DNA of 64,000 nucleotides from Ridgeia piscesae (lineage: Eukaryota; Annelida; Polychaeta; Sabellida; Siboglinidae). Under the pieces are notes generated by a model, which did no database searches, was not told the origin of the DNA, and was given only the letters and a program-made list of their open reading frames with translations. The stretch is taken from positions 132,501-196,500 of the forward strand of contig JAODUO010000427.1 in assembly GCA_025642075.2 (NCBI GenBank), in the 5' to 3' direction. Each line of letters opens with the position of its first letter. Within the stretch, counting starts at the first letter, position 1. Below are positions 12,307 through 23,839 of the stretch, piece after piece. The position numbers and the translations under genes were made by a program.

Positions 12307-13314
12307 ATGTATATGAAGCGGAAGGCGATGGTCATGGTTCTGCTTGCTATCGTCACCTACAGCGTGCTCATGACGTTGTTTTCTCAAGCCTTCCGACATT
12401 CCAGAGTCACTCCAAGCCCGTGCACGTCATACAATGTCACTACATCCGCACAGACGTTGACGCTCATCACGTTGTTTACCACGTTCCAGTATTATGAAGA
12501 CAAGACCGCTTCCTACCGGAACACTATTCGCATCTGGGGACAGCTTGCTCCCTTCGTCAGACCAGTCCTGTACTACGTGTATGGCGAAGACTACCTCGCC
12601 GAGTTCGCCCGCAAGCACGGCTGGTCCGTGTACAGATGTCCGAGGGTGAGCAAGGGAAATATGCCGGTGTTGCGGTCGATGTTCCTCCACGCTCAAACGA
12701 TCAACGAGACTACGCCGTTTTATGGCTATGCGAACGGCGACATCCTTTTCGACAACAACTTGGTGACAACACTGCAAGCGTTGAATCATGCACGTGACAG
12801 TTTCAAGCAGATACTTATGACTGGACAGAGAACCGACTATAATTTCAAGAGCGACCAAGAACTGCATAGCCTTTCGTCTGTCTCGCAACTTGCATCTGCC
12901 GGGAAATTACACCCCAGCAACGCACAAGACTACTTCATAACCACGCACTCGGGATTTCCGTGGGAATCGATTCCCGACTTCGTCGTTGGTAGGGTAGGGT
13001 ACGACAATTGGCTGGTGGCAACTGCCATCAACAGAAACTTCTCTGTGATTGATGTGACAGCCACCGTTACTGCCCTCCACCAGACGGGACGAGACGGTAA
13101 TGCAGCCGGCCGCAACATCAAGCGGGATATTGATGACAAATACATAAATTACCACCTAGCAGGAAAATTTGATTATTCGGACGGTCTCACTATGTTTTCT
13201 AATTACATTACATTGAAGCAAGACGCCCGTGTTTTTATGCTAAAGCGACCGATATCGTTCAGATCGATTTTCCATAAGAACAAGAGGGCTATAATAGACG
13301 GACGGATGTTTTGA
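12307..13314 (+). CDS. Glycosyltransferase-like type II membrane protein, copy C (intact)
   Basis: Single-exon coding region of 335 residues. Residues 1-6 are basic, 9-25 form one hydrophobic segment (signal anchor), and no other membrane span is seen, so the topology is type II with a lumenal body. Potential N-glycosylation sites are N43, N133 and N244, consistent with a Golgi or ER lumen. The body has LTLITLFTTFQYY (51-63), a YANGDILFD segment (141-149) that could serve as the acidic metal-binding motif of a GT-A fold, and HSGFPWESIPDF (214-225). VGRVGYDNWLVATAI follows at 227-241. I recognise the layout from uncharacterised invertebrate secretory proteins. The donor and acceptor are unknown, and a transferase role is inference. 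The ATG is chosen because a splice acceptor sits one base upstream and copy B starts at the same codon. Confidence 0.8.
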   Translation: MYMKRKAMVMVLLAIVTYSVLMTLFSQAFRHSRVTPSPCTSYNVTTSAQTLTLITLFTTFQYYEDKTASYRNTIRIWGQLAPFVRPVLYYVYGEDYLAEFARKHGWSVYRCPRVSKGNMPVLRSMFLHAQTINETTPFYGYANGDILFDNNLVTTLQALNHARDSFKQILMTGQRTDYNFKSDQELHSLSSVSQLASAGKLHPSNAQDYFITTHSGFPWESIPDFVVGRVGYDNWLVATAINRNFSVIDVTATVTALHQTGRDGNAAGRNIKRDIDDKYINYHLAGKFDYSDGLTMFSNYITLKQDARVFMLKRPISFRSIFHKNKRAIIDGRMF

Positions 13315-13497
13315 AACAAACTTATTCTTCACATAATAACGTTCAGTCAGTTACACGTGTGGGCTCAGTCAACTCGACTTGTCAGAAACGGTGTCGCAGT
13401 CATTGGTATTCAGTTATTATCTTCAGTCTAGGAAATACTAGCTTTTTTCGATCGATTCAGATATAGCCTGATTCAGCTTATCAGGCTATATCACGAT
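13315..13497. other. 3' flank of copy C
   Basis: Shares ACTTATTCTTCAC, GTTACACGTG and CAGTTATTATCTT with the 3' flanks of copies A and B, then leads into the trinucleotide array. The short palindrome AGCCTGATTCAGCTTATCAGGCT lies at 13465-13487, and a version of it (CAGCCTGATCAGCTGA) is at 4612-4627 beside copy B. Confidence 0.6.
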
Positions 13498-13812
<315 letters not shown>

Positions 13813-14164
13813 TTTCTTCAACATCTCAATGTATCTGCCAAACTAGATATATTCACGACATTAAAATCCTGATGAAAGTGGTGTTGCATCCAAACGTCTT
13901 TCACGATCCAGTGCTGATGCTAAGTGTATCCACCATATATATTTAAATAATAAGTTGTTGGTGTACTCTTGAAGCAGGGGAATACTCATGCTAATAACGA
14001 AAGAATAGAAATTATACATTTAAAATGTCCGTTGTTTTACAGTTATTTACTAAAACAATTGACAGTGTGTAATAATCTGGTTTGCTAAATGCATCATCCA
14101 GGTTAGCTGACAAACATTAGATACTCTCCCAAACTTGCCACTACGGAACCCATATTTATTGGAA

Positions 14165-14580
14165 ATGTGTATTAGCCAATTGCCGTTAGAGGGCATCGCT
14201 GTTTTGGAGTAATTATTATACCTATGTACAAGTCTTTATCTCGTAATGCACACCAAGGTAAAGGAATATTACAAACATTTACTACTCCAAAGAGTTTGAA
14301 CTCGATACAGAAACTACACATACTAGCTCGACCGCCAAAGTCATGTCGCTTATAGTCCATCAGAAATCGACACAAACTTATGCGCAACACCGCCGATGCC
14401 AAATATTTTATCGTGTGAACTATTACAATACAGATTATTCTTTGAATACTTTATAAAGGATAGCATTAACTGATCAAAGGGTATTCATAATATTCCAGTT
14501 CATAATTGGCTGAGTGTCATAATCTCTGTCCAGAATCCATTTAAATAAGTACTAGAGTAGCGTGTGGTATAAGGACCACT
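14165..14580. repeat. Segmental-duplication block 2 of module C (pairs with 1215-1730)
   Basis: Colinear, diverged match to the block downstream of copy A, with several insertions and deletions. The match is lost near 14580, after GTGTGGTAT. Confidence 0.75.
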
Positions 14581-14873
14581 TACAGACAGAAAACAGTGGG
14601 CGAAAATCTACACCAATTCTACAAAATCTGGTTATAGATATATCTCTGAAAGAGTACGTACGAATCGATAGTGTAACATTTTTCTTCCAACTTCCACCAG
14701 GCTGCTCAACGCGAAATCGGGGAGGGGAAGTGATCGGGGAGTAGGGGGAATAAAATGAGGAAAAGAGCACTACTACTATTATTAACAATGTTATGTAAAA
14801 AAATTCATTGTTACGTGAATGTCTACCACGTGAATATTTCCCATTTGGGACTGTTAAATGGCATTGTAGTGTA

Positions 14874-15200
14874 TTGTGTTGTGTTGTGTTGTGTTGTGTT
14901 GTGTTGTGTTGTGTTGTGTTGTGTTGTGTTGTGTTGTGTTGTGTTGTGTTGTGTTGTGTTGTGTTGTGTTGTGTTGTGTTGTGTTGTGTTGTGTTGTGTT
15001 GTGTTGTGTTGTGTTGTGTTGTGTTGTGTTGTGTTGTGTTGTGTTGTGTTGTGTTGTGTTGTGTTGTGTTGTGTTGTGTTGTGTTGTGTTGTATTGTATT
15101 GTATTGTATTGTATTGTATTGTATTGTATTGTATTGTATTGTATTGTATTGTATTGTATTGTATTGTATTGTATTGTATTGTATTGTATTGTATTGTATT
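14874..15200. repeat. Pentamer array (TTGTG)n then (TATTG)n
   Basis: About 43 units of TTGTG run to 15090, then about 22 units of TATTG to 15200. On the minus strand the last block reads (AATAC)n and directly follows the 3' end of a LINE (15201-15295). It may therefore be an expanded LINE 3' tail. Confidence 0.97.
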
Positions 15201-15295
15201 TAACAAGATTTAACAAGATTTTACCTAGAGATTCAACTCTAGATGGCAGGTGGACTAGGAAGCCATTTGGATTATCGATATCTATCTAAGTATCA
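15201..15295 (-). mobile_element. 3' end of the CR1/jockey-like LINE (inverted fragment)
   Basis: The reverse complement reads GATAATCCAAATGGCTTCCTAGTCCACCTGCC..., then the paired CTAGAGTTGAATCTCTAGG and TTGTTAAATC repeats. This is the same 3' UTR as at 11640-11735. Only the last 95 bp are kept, and pentamer arrays adjoin both ends. Confidence 0.88.
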
Positions 15296-15975
15296 ACAAT
15301 TGTATTGTATTGTATTGTATTGTATAGTATTGTATTGTATTGTATTGTAATGTATTGTATTGTATTGTATTGTATTGTATTGTATTGTATTGTATTGTAT
15401 TGTATTGTATTGTATTGTATTGTATTGTATTGTATTGTATTGTATGGTGTGGTGTGGTGTGGTGTGGTGTGGTGTGGTGTGGTGTGGTGTGGTGTGGTGT
15501 GGTGTGGTGTGGTGTGGTGTGGTGTGGTGTTGTGTTGTGTTGTGTTGTGTTGTGTTGTGTGGTGTGGTGTGGTGTGGTGTGGTGTGGTGTGGTGTGGTGT
15601 GGTGTGGTGTGGTGTGGTGTGGTGTGGTGTTGTGTTGTGTTGTGTTGTGTTGTGTTGTGTTGTGTTGTGTTGTGTTGTGTTGTGTTGTGTTGTGTTGTGT
15701 TGTGTTGTGTTGTGTTGTGTTGTGTTGTTTTGTATTGTATTGTATTGTATTGTATTGTATTGTATTGTATTGTATTGTATTGTATTGTATTGTATTGTAT
15801 TGTATTGTATTGTATTGTATTGTATTGTATGCATGCATTGCATTGCATTGCATTGCATTGCATTGCATTGCATTGCATTGCATTGCATTGCATTGCATTG
15901 CATTGCATTGCATTGCATTGCATTGTATTGTATTGTATTGTATTGTATTATATTGTATTGTATTGTATTGTATTG
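15296..15975. repeat. Mosaic pentamer array: TATTG, GTGTG-type, TTGTG, TATTG, CATTG, TATTG blocks
   Basis: Homogeneous blocks follow one another: TATTG 15300-15454, TGTGG 15455-15529, TTGTG 15530-15560, TGTGG 15561-15629 and TTGTG 15630-15727. After these come TATTG 15730-15830, CATTG 15835-15925 and TATTG 15926-15973. Unit length stays five throughout while the sequence changes by single substitutions. Long open frames here are artefacts. Confidence 0.97.
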
Positions 15976-16105
15976 ATCCCCCACCCAAGGGCTTGTATCA
16001 ATAGTCGCGAACGCTCGAGAGTCATACTTGGGGCACTTGCTAACGACGGCGATGTCGAAGTTGGGATCGACTACATAGCAGGCATTGTCAGAGTTTAACG
16101 CCATA
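15976..16105. repeat. Segmental-duplication block 3 of module C (pairs with 1926-2050)
   Basis: Contains TATCAATAGTCGCGAACGC and TTGCTAACGACGGC, matching the corresponding words downstream of copy A in the same order. Confidence 0.55.
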
Positions 16106-16398
16106 TCCGGTTTATGCGAGCCGCCACCCTTCAGAATCACCACGTGACTAAGTAATAACTGGACAGCGTTTAACATAATTTATTATGTTCGTCGTTTGTA
16201 GATGCTCCATAATGGCGCATTGTTCAATATTTCCATCTACTTGGGTATTCTATTTGGATCATATTCGTGAACATTTTCATCTAGTTGACAGTATATTATT
16301 CCAAACAAATATCATAGTTACACACTTAGCAATGTTCTATTTACTTCTACGTTCCGACCACCATCGGCGACCTTCTTCAGGAACTGAATGTTCAGTGG

Positions 16399-16818
16399 TC
16401 ACTGCTCGCTAGATGGCGTGGCGACCAGATTGTCCCATACGTGACTTTGTCTATAGCTCCCCTCGTCTCTGTTCATAGTTGGTTCCGTCTTCCTAATCCA
16501 GATGGCTTCTGTTATCCAACGCGCACACCTGTTTGTCTCTCTATCCACCACTTTCGCTCCCTCCCAGTCTATCACACAGTTGTGTCTGTCCGCATGGTCG
16601 GTTATAGCCGATTTGTGTTCGACGTTTGTCGAACATTTCCTTGTCACCCGAATAACACGTCCAGTTGTTACAGTTTCAATTTCTTTTTTGTGTTCATCTA
16701 GTCTCGTACCAAATGTTCTTCCTGTTTCACCAATGTAGCACATATTGCAGGTCTTACGTGGGATTTCGTACACACCATCGGTCCTGTGTTTGTCTTCCAC
16801 TTTGTCTTTTGGATTCAC
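16399..16818 (-). mobile_element. Penelope-like element, C-terminal GIY-YIG endonuclease fragment
   Basis: An open minus-strand frame of 139 codons. GVYEI with CYIG forms the GIY-YIG signature, preceded by a CKTC-like Cys pair. GRTFGTRLDEHKKE follows with the catalytic arginine. HKSAITDHADRHN then carries the His pair, and ITEAIWIRKT carries the catalytic glutamate. TMNRDEGSYRQSHVWD closes the domain. This order is characteristic of the endonuclease domain of Penelope-like retroelements. The reverse transcriptase that should lie upstream (above 16820) is absent; a TGTGCG array begins 40 bp away. It is a 5'-truncated remnant with an intact-looking domain. Confidence 0.85.
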
Positions 16819-16857
16819 CAGTATTTATTTGTCTGAGGGTCCTGTGTGGTCTGACAG

Positions 16858-16999
16858 CTGTGCGTGTGCGTGTGCGTGTGCGTGTGCGTGTGCGTGTGCG
16901 TGTGCGTGTGCGTGTGCGTGTGCGTGTGCGTGTGCGTGTGCGTGTGCGTGTGCGTGTGCGTGTGCGTGTGCGTGTGCGTGTGCGTGTGCGTGTGCGTGT

Positions 17000-17032
<33 letters not shown>

Positions 17033-17683
17033 CGTGTGCGTGTGCGTGTGCGTGTGCGTGTGCGTGTGCGTGTGCGTGTGCGTCGTGTGCGTGTGCGTGT
17101 GCGTGTGCGTGTGCGTGTGCGTGTGCGTGTGCGTGTGCGTGTGCGTGTGCTGTGCGTGTGCGTGTGCGTGTGCGTGTGCGTGTGCGTGTGCGTGTGCGTG
17201 TGCGTGTGCGTGTGGGGTGCGTGTGCGTGTGCGTGTGCGTGTGCGTGTGCGTGTGCGTGTGCGTGTGCGTGTGCGTGTGCGTGTGCGTGTGCGTGTGCGT
17301 GTGCGTGTGCGTGTGCGTGTGCGTGTGCGTGTGCGTGTGCGTGTGCGTGTGCGTGTGCGTGTGCGTGTGCGTGTGCGTGTGCGTGTGCGTGTGCGTGTCG
17401 TGTGCGTGTGCGTGTGCGTGTGCGTGTGCGTGTGCGTGTGCGGGGCGTGTGCGTGTGCGTGTGCGTGTGCGTGTGCGTGTGCGTGTGCGTGTGCGTGTGC
17501 GTGTGCGTGTGCGTGTGCGTGTGCGTGTGCGTGTGCGTGTGCGTGTGCGTGTGCGTGTGCGTGTGCGTGTGCGTGTGCGTGTGCGTGTGCGTGTGCGTGT
17601 GCGTGTGCGTGTGCGTGTGCGTGTGCGTGTGCGTGTGCGTGTGCGTGTGCGTGTGCGTGTGCGTGTGCGTGTGCGTGTGCGTA
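16858..17683. repeat. (TGTGCG)n hexamer array, about 826 bp
   Basis: Almost perfect TGTGCG repeat with single-base slips at about 17012, 17083, 17150, 17214, 17399 and 17442. It is the reverse complement of the unit at 7785-8526 and is likewise strictly alternating purine-pyrimidine. It abuts the truncated Penelope-like element. Confidence 0.98.
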
Positions 17684-17708
17684 TGTATGCATGGTTTTTA
17701 AAGTATTT

Positions 17709-18385
17709 GAGTCGAGTAAACAGTAGCGTCGATTATCCAAGTGCCGTGGGGTGGCAGCACTTTTTCTCTTCATGGCGATGACACGCAGCGAACGAGACTG
17801 TAAAATGTTGAATTAATTTGCCTCAGTGATGTGTGACGTCAGCATACGTATGTGTCCTGTAGGCTACGGTGATATTGGAATACAACGGGGGAGAGGACAG
17901 GTTTGTCGGTATCACTGAAACGTAAGAATTGATGTCAGGGAAAATAATCTACTATGGGCGATCTGAAGGACGGGGTAGATATTACAGAATGTTTCAAGAA
18001 ACTACGAGGAGCTGGCCAGAGTGAATAAGATATGTGGACCAAATATGGAAAGAATAGTTTGACAACAAGACATGGTTCCCGGAAGCTAGAAAGGGAAATC
18101 TACACGAGGGCGATCTAGATGGGGCAAAGATACATCTGAGCAATTGGGGAGGAGTGGAGAGTGACACCAGAAGCAGAAGGGTGGAGACGGGTGGCGAAGG
18201 CAGCAGTCTAAGGACAGTGGGGGAGGGAAACAGAAAATAAGTACCATCATTTCGGAAATACAGAAACAATTAGACGAAAACGGAGTGTATAATAGTTTTA
18301 TTAGATTGTGTAAATTCAGTTACAACACGTGCATAGCTAAACACTGGAAATTATCAATTGGCGTGAAAAGACAAGTTGTTATGGT
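17709..18385 (+). repeat. 680-bp dispersed repeat, copy 1
   Basis: Direct-orientation partner of 22572-23256, from AGTCGAGTAAAC to CACAAGT-like ends. Both carry broken frames reading RSRWGKDTSEQLGEEW-like and WRRVAKAA. These faintly resemble the C-terminal basic/Trp region that ends many LINE-encoded polyproteins. That assignment is inference. No target duplication found. Confidence 0.8.
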
Positions 18386-21300
18386 TTGTTTTACTAGCAA
18401 CAGTTAGCAACAGAAGCGTGTAGTCGGGGGCTATTTCACTCTTGTGAACGTCTACTCGACGCGGATTCTCTAACTTGTAAGATTATAATAATTATAAGTC
18501 TAACATTGTCACTGACAAGACAAGCCAGTTTGACTTTGAGTTGACAGTCACCATCAATAAAAAAAAGACAATATCGCTCGGCATCACTCAGCCAGACACA
18601 AACTGTGTTGATATGTACCGGTATTGTATTTGATTACGCAGGATCTTGTTAATAAACTTATTAATTGCAAAAGTACATATCCACAGAGAATAGATGACGT
18701 GAGGGACGAAATGATAAATAAAATTGACATGGGGGACTGGTAGTAGGCTCTTGTTGGTTGGGCAAGAAGCGTTGTATTTTTAGGGGGAGCATCCGTTATC
18801 TCGTTAACAGATCGTCAAAACGGAGAATTACAATTATTAAAACAGTATTTTGCGACTCACATTTCAGTACTATTACTGAATGCTGTTATTTCCATTAAAT
18901 TTTATGCAAAATAATTTAGATTTTTATGACAGCGATGATTGATTAAAACGTTAATACAATAGGTGTACACTATTATATCATGCAAGTATTACATATAACA
19001 TTCTTGCACTTGTTTCCATTGTAGTCAATGATGCCTGGCTGTAGTATATGTACCTGTACTTTCAACTCACACGTGCCAGCTGTTTTCAAATATTTATAAA
19101 CATTTTCATCACAGCAGTATATGAATGTATAATATATTCGAATTATAATATTGCTACAGACCACACTACAATCCAAAGTGAGACAAGGCAGAGGAGGGGC
19201 TAAGAGTAAGGCATTCAGATGGGTATGGCAGATGCCGTGAGGATACATAGTCTGTGGGAGTCTCACATCTGATCAATCCAGGTAATTTAAACATTTTAAC
19301 AATCAACAACGTATAAATTATCACAATACTGTATTTTAATATGTCCATTTAAATACACATTGTTTTCATTCACATATTATCTTGAACATGGAAAACTAGA
19401 ATGACCTTTGCTCTTGTTAGTCTTGTATAATGCATATTATACCAAGTGTGTCAACACAGACATTAATGCACATACACTATGTGAGTCGGGGGCATGGCTA
19501 AGTAGATCAATTTTTAAAATTACCTTCAAAATAGTGTATTCTGAATGATGTTTTAACTTATTCCCTTGGAAATAGACAGGAAACAAGTGCGCATCTACAA
19601 GTGTAAACATGTTTATAGCAAGAAATACCTATGAGGTGGCCATCCTGGCATATTTCGAGCAAATTGGCTTAGAAAAATACCGAGGTGGTCCACCTCAGTC
19701 ATCATATAGCAGGGGAAATACTGCAGCGATGACTAAAAAAATCAATAATACCGTGTTAAAGAAGGTAGACATACATATTAAGAATGCTTGAATATTTTGT
19801 GAGGGAATGTGCTGTTGGTATCACAATAACCTTATTTTGTCATTTCCAAAATTTGCTTTGACAAGACAACCTCACATATTCATGTTTAACATAAAATGTC
19901 AAAAATTAATATGTGTACACCATGTAGTAGTTATTACATGACCTCATTATTTACTCCCAACATGATGCATGTTTTTTGTTTACTGAAATTGAATACATGC
20001 TTTTCTTTACAGGTCAACAAGAAACTAAACAATGCTTACTACCAATAGTTGAAGTTAATATGCTATACAGGACAGTTGTATTTATGGACAAGACTATACA
20101 ACCGTGAGCCGTGCAAGATGCTGCACATTAAATGTCAATTTTTCGAATGTCAACCAAGTGAAGTGATCCCAGTTGTACTGTGTGTTGCATCGTGACAGAC
20201 TCCGCAGTACTGGTGGTGTGTACACTGGCTTCCATGCCGGTCAGATACCCTGACTGACTAGAGACCAATGTAGAATGCACAGTGCTTGACATGCGAATAT
20301 GGTGACTAGCTTTGCAGTTGGTGATGGTCTGTCAAACATGGCGTAAGCCTTTGGTCAACCTCTCTCAACATTGTAAGACAGGTTCGACATTCTTTGGTGA
20401 ACTACATCATCTTGGATATCGATGACATTGTGTGAGTTCACTCTCTTTGATGATACTGCATACCAGCTTCCTAGTATTTTGCTGTACATCCGCATCTGCC
20501 TATACAAGAAACAAAGTGACAATTAACATGGCTCTGACATGTATGATATTTTATATGTGACGACACACTTAGCCAAAGTCAATACCATGGTAATATAATT
20601 ATTTTATTCATGTTATAAAATTTGCATGCCCACATGTTAATATACATTACTCAGACCTGTTATATTGAACATTTCTACTAATGTGGGAAACATTCCGCCA
20701 CACTGAAATTAATATGTGAAAATACTAATTGTACAAAATAAAAGTATTCACCACTATCTCTAGCTAGTACTCTTTATAGAATTGAGTAAACATATAACAA
20801 TTGCACGTGTAACTCTCAGCCACATGGCAAGGACCCAGACTAGTTTAGCCACTTTTTAGGTATAAAGATACATAGCATTAAATAAAAAAAGTTATTTTAT
20901 ATCTACTGATTTTGTTTAAATAAAGTATAATCTAATTACTTTATTTAATATATTTATTATTTCTAAAGCACAATATCCAACATGGTCAAAGTGCTGTACA
21001 TGATGTTATTATATGTACACAGTACGTATATAATATCTATTTACAGCATGTTTCTGTAACAACTGTGTGTGTGTTATGGGTGAACTCTTTGCAAAAGTAA
21101 ATTTCCAGAAATGTGTTTTCGTACGACAATTCTTTCAGAATATTGAACAATTTTCCATGACATGTATCACTAAGCACATGTTTGCTAAAGCTAATGTATT
21201 CTCTGTGACAGGCATAATTTGAAAGCCTAATGAATGGGATTCATGTTTTTGAACTAATTAGTATTTGATATACCATGTGCTGGATGCTCAATGATACGAA

Positions 21301-21567
21301 TATTTATAAAAGTAACTGGTTTTTTTTACATTTACTTAAGACGTTTTCAACTTTTTCCTGATTTTTTTATTGCTGCTTTGCTTGTTATCTGATGAAATAA
21401 ATACATATATCAAGTGCAGTGATTGTACCTGATTTTTACGTGAATGAGTGGCGGGAGCAGCTTTAATGAAAGGAATCCTTCAGTATTGTCTACTTTTAAG
21501 TTGGCGTAGTTCGCTAGGTGGCAGTACAAACTCTAAAAGGTTAGCGAGTGCTTATTATGGCTGGTTT
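18386..21567. other. AT-rich gene-free stretch
   Basis: No open frame over 97 codons, no recognisable domain and no long repeat. Between the two copies of the 680-bp repeat I see no reverse transcriptase or integrase, which argues against an LTR-element interior. Confidence 0.5.
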
Positions 21568-21645
21568 CGTATTATGCTTGACTTCGTATTATGCCTGACT
21601 TCATATTATGCTTGACTTCATATTATGCCTGACTTCGTATTATTG
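21568..21645. repeat. Short tandem repeat, 17-bp unit, about 4.5 copies
   Basis: Units of the form CGTATTATGCTTGACTT, with C/T alternation at one position, lie immediately left of the fold-back element. Confidence 0.85.
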
Positions 21646-21730
21646 CAGATTATCTGCAATAATATACCACAATTACAAAAAAAATCGACAGATTTCAGCC
21701 ATGTTGCAATGTGGAATTACGGTCCTAACT

Positions 21731-22135
21731 GGTACTCGTACTCGTACCCGGGTGGTGGTCCCAGATTCGACCAGTCCAGGATTCGTCTAAACGCATATCG
21801 CGCATGCACGCGCATGCGCAATGATCGCTTGTATCTGTTCTGACGCGCTCTGACGTAGTGGCAATGGCATACGTCATGCCCGGGCCGAGATTCGACTAAA
21901 TATAACACACGTTCGAATTAGTGAAAATGATCACATAAGTTAATCCATTTTTATTTAAGATGTGCGCGATAACAATATTATTTCAATACTAGATGTATTT
22001 CTAACGGAAACTACGTTAGTAACAAAGGCGAATCCTGACTTGGTACGAATCTCGGACCGCTACCGTCGCGGTCCCAGATTCGTACGAATCCTGGACTAGT
22101 CGAATCTGGGACCACCACACCGGTACTGGTACTGG

Positions 22136-22138
<3 letters not shown>
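21731..22138. mobile_element. Fold-back element with about 55-bp terminal inverted repeats
   Basis: The left arm, 21731-21786, contains GTGGTGGTCCCAGATTCGAC and AGTCCAGGATTCGT. The right arm, 22084-22138, is its reverse complement with few mismatches. The outermost parts (GTACTCGTACTCGTAC against GTACTGGTACTGGTAC) are imperfect repeats that run into a TAC array. Inside the right arm a second GGTCCCAGATTCGTACGAATCC repeats the motif. The interior is about 300 bp and non-coding, so this is a MITE-like, non-autonomous unit. Confidence 0.7.

Positions 22139-22206
<68 letters not shown>
22137..22206. repeat. (TAC)n array
   Basis: About 23 CTA/TAC units directly continue the right arm of the fold-back element (GGTACTGGTACTGGTAC). 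The array may have grown from the arm itself. Confidence 0.95.
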
Positions 22207-22571
22207 TCATCAAATTTATTAGAATAGATAACCCTTAATTTTTTTTAATAATAAAGCATTCGTTAAAGCGGATGCAGCAAGTTTCAGTGCTGAAGTAAAA
22301 TTGGTCGCCTATGGAAAATGCAAATGCAGTCTGACTCCTTGTGCACTAGATGGCAGCATTGTCTCATCATTCATCATTCGCGGGCGGGCAGTTACTCTGT
22401 TCGGAATAACATCTGATTTACAGTCAGTTACATTTTATTGAAAATATTTAATTTCTAATGTGACATTTTACCTGTTCTCATACTACAGGTAACACTGCAC
22501 AGTAAGCTGTACATATGACAAGTCTATTATGATATAAAGATTTTCAATTGTTCATAAAAAAATGTAACATT

Positions 22572-23256
22572 AGTCGAATAAACTGTAGCGTCGATTATCC
22601 AAGTGCCGTGTGGTGGCAGCACCTTTTTCTCTTCGTGGCGATGTCATGCAGCGAGCGAGACTGTAAAACATTTTAATGTTGAATTAATTTGCCTCAATGA
22701 TGTGTGACGTCAGCATACGTGTGTGACCTGTAGGCTATGGGAATACTAGAAAACAACGGGGGGGACAGGTTTGTCGGTATCACTGGGTCGGAAGAATTGC
22801 TGTCAAGGAAAATAATCTACTAACGAACAATGGACGATCTGAAGGATGGGGTAGATATTAGAGAACGTTTCAAGAAGCTATGACGAGCTGGCCAGAGTGA
22901 AGAAGATATGTGGACCAAATATGGAAAGACTAGTTTGACAACGAGACATGGCGACCGGAAGCTAGAAAGGGAAAACTAACGAGGGCGATCTAGATGGGGC
23001 AAAGATACATCTGAGCAATTGGGGAAGAGTGGGGAGTGACACCAGAAGCAGAGGGGTGGAGACGGGTGGCAAAGGCAGCAGTCTAAGGACAGTGGGGGAG
23101 GGAAACAGAAAATAAGTACCATCATTTCGGAAATATAGAAACAATTTGCCGAAAACGGAGTGCATAATAGTTTTATTAGATTGTATAAATTCAGTTACAA
23201 CAAGTGCATAGCTAAACACTGGAAAATATCAATCGGCGTAAAAACACAAGTCGTTG
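22572..23256 (+). repeat. 680-bp dispersed repeat, copy 2
   Basis: Second copy of 17709-18385. Shared words include GTAGCGTCGATTATCCAAGTG, TGATGTGTGACGTCAGCATACG, GATATGTGGACCAAATATGG and GGACAGTGGGGGAGGGAAAC. Length and order are the same, with modest divergence. Confidence 0.8.
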
Positions 23257-23547
23257 GCAAACCTGTTACCATTATGACTATGTTTTTGTACAAGCTACAG
23301 TGGTGTGATTCAATACTCATGTTTGATGATCCATGGCAAGGTGGAAATCTAAATTGCGCAGGCGCAGTGACGTGACGTCACGTATGGTATCACGCACCCT
23401 GGCGAATAGTGTGTGAAATTTTCAAGAATGGCTCATACACAGATTGTTTAAGATGTTTAATGAAGTTTAGTAAATCACACAGCAATGGCGAGATATATGT
23501 AGAATATTTAAAACTGGTATTGCACCGTAGATGAATATATATATTTA

Positions 23548-23548
<1 letters not shown>

Positions 23549-23614
<66 letters not shown>
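23549..23614. repeat. (AT)n array
   Basis: About 33 uninterrupted AT units. Confidence 0.97.
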
Positions 23615-23621
<7 letters not shown>

Positions 23622-23839
23622 ATCATTATCAAATTCTGATTCTGAAGTGTGTGTAACCAAACCACGTATGAACATCTAGGCGATGCAATATGTACGGATT
23701 TAAATTCCTAAAGGTTACATTAGTCTAAGCACACCACACATCTAACAGATTAAATAAGAACATATCGGCATAAGTGAATTACTTGTTATCAACTAAGTTA
23801 GCGATAATACCGCACATTAACAATTAATATCTATCCGAC

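Noticed and set aside
16665..17781. Open frames of over 300 codons around the TGTGCG array
   Set aside because: Same explanation: stop-free hexamer repeat; the flanks belong to a Penelope-like remnant on the other strand.
18386..22571. Interior of an LTR retrotransposon between the two 680-bp direct repeats
   Set aside because: No gag, protease, reverse transcriptase, RNase H or integrase words in any frame, and no clear TG...CA ends.
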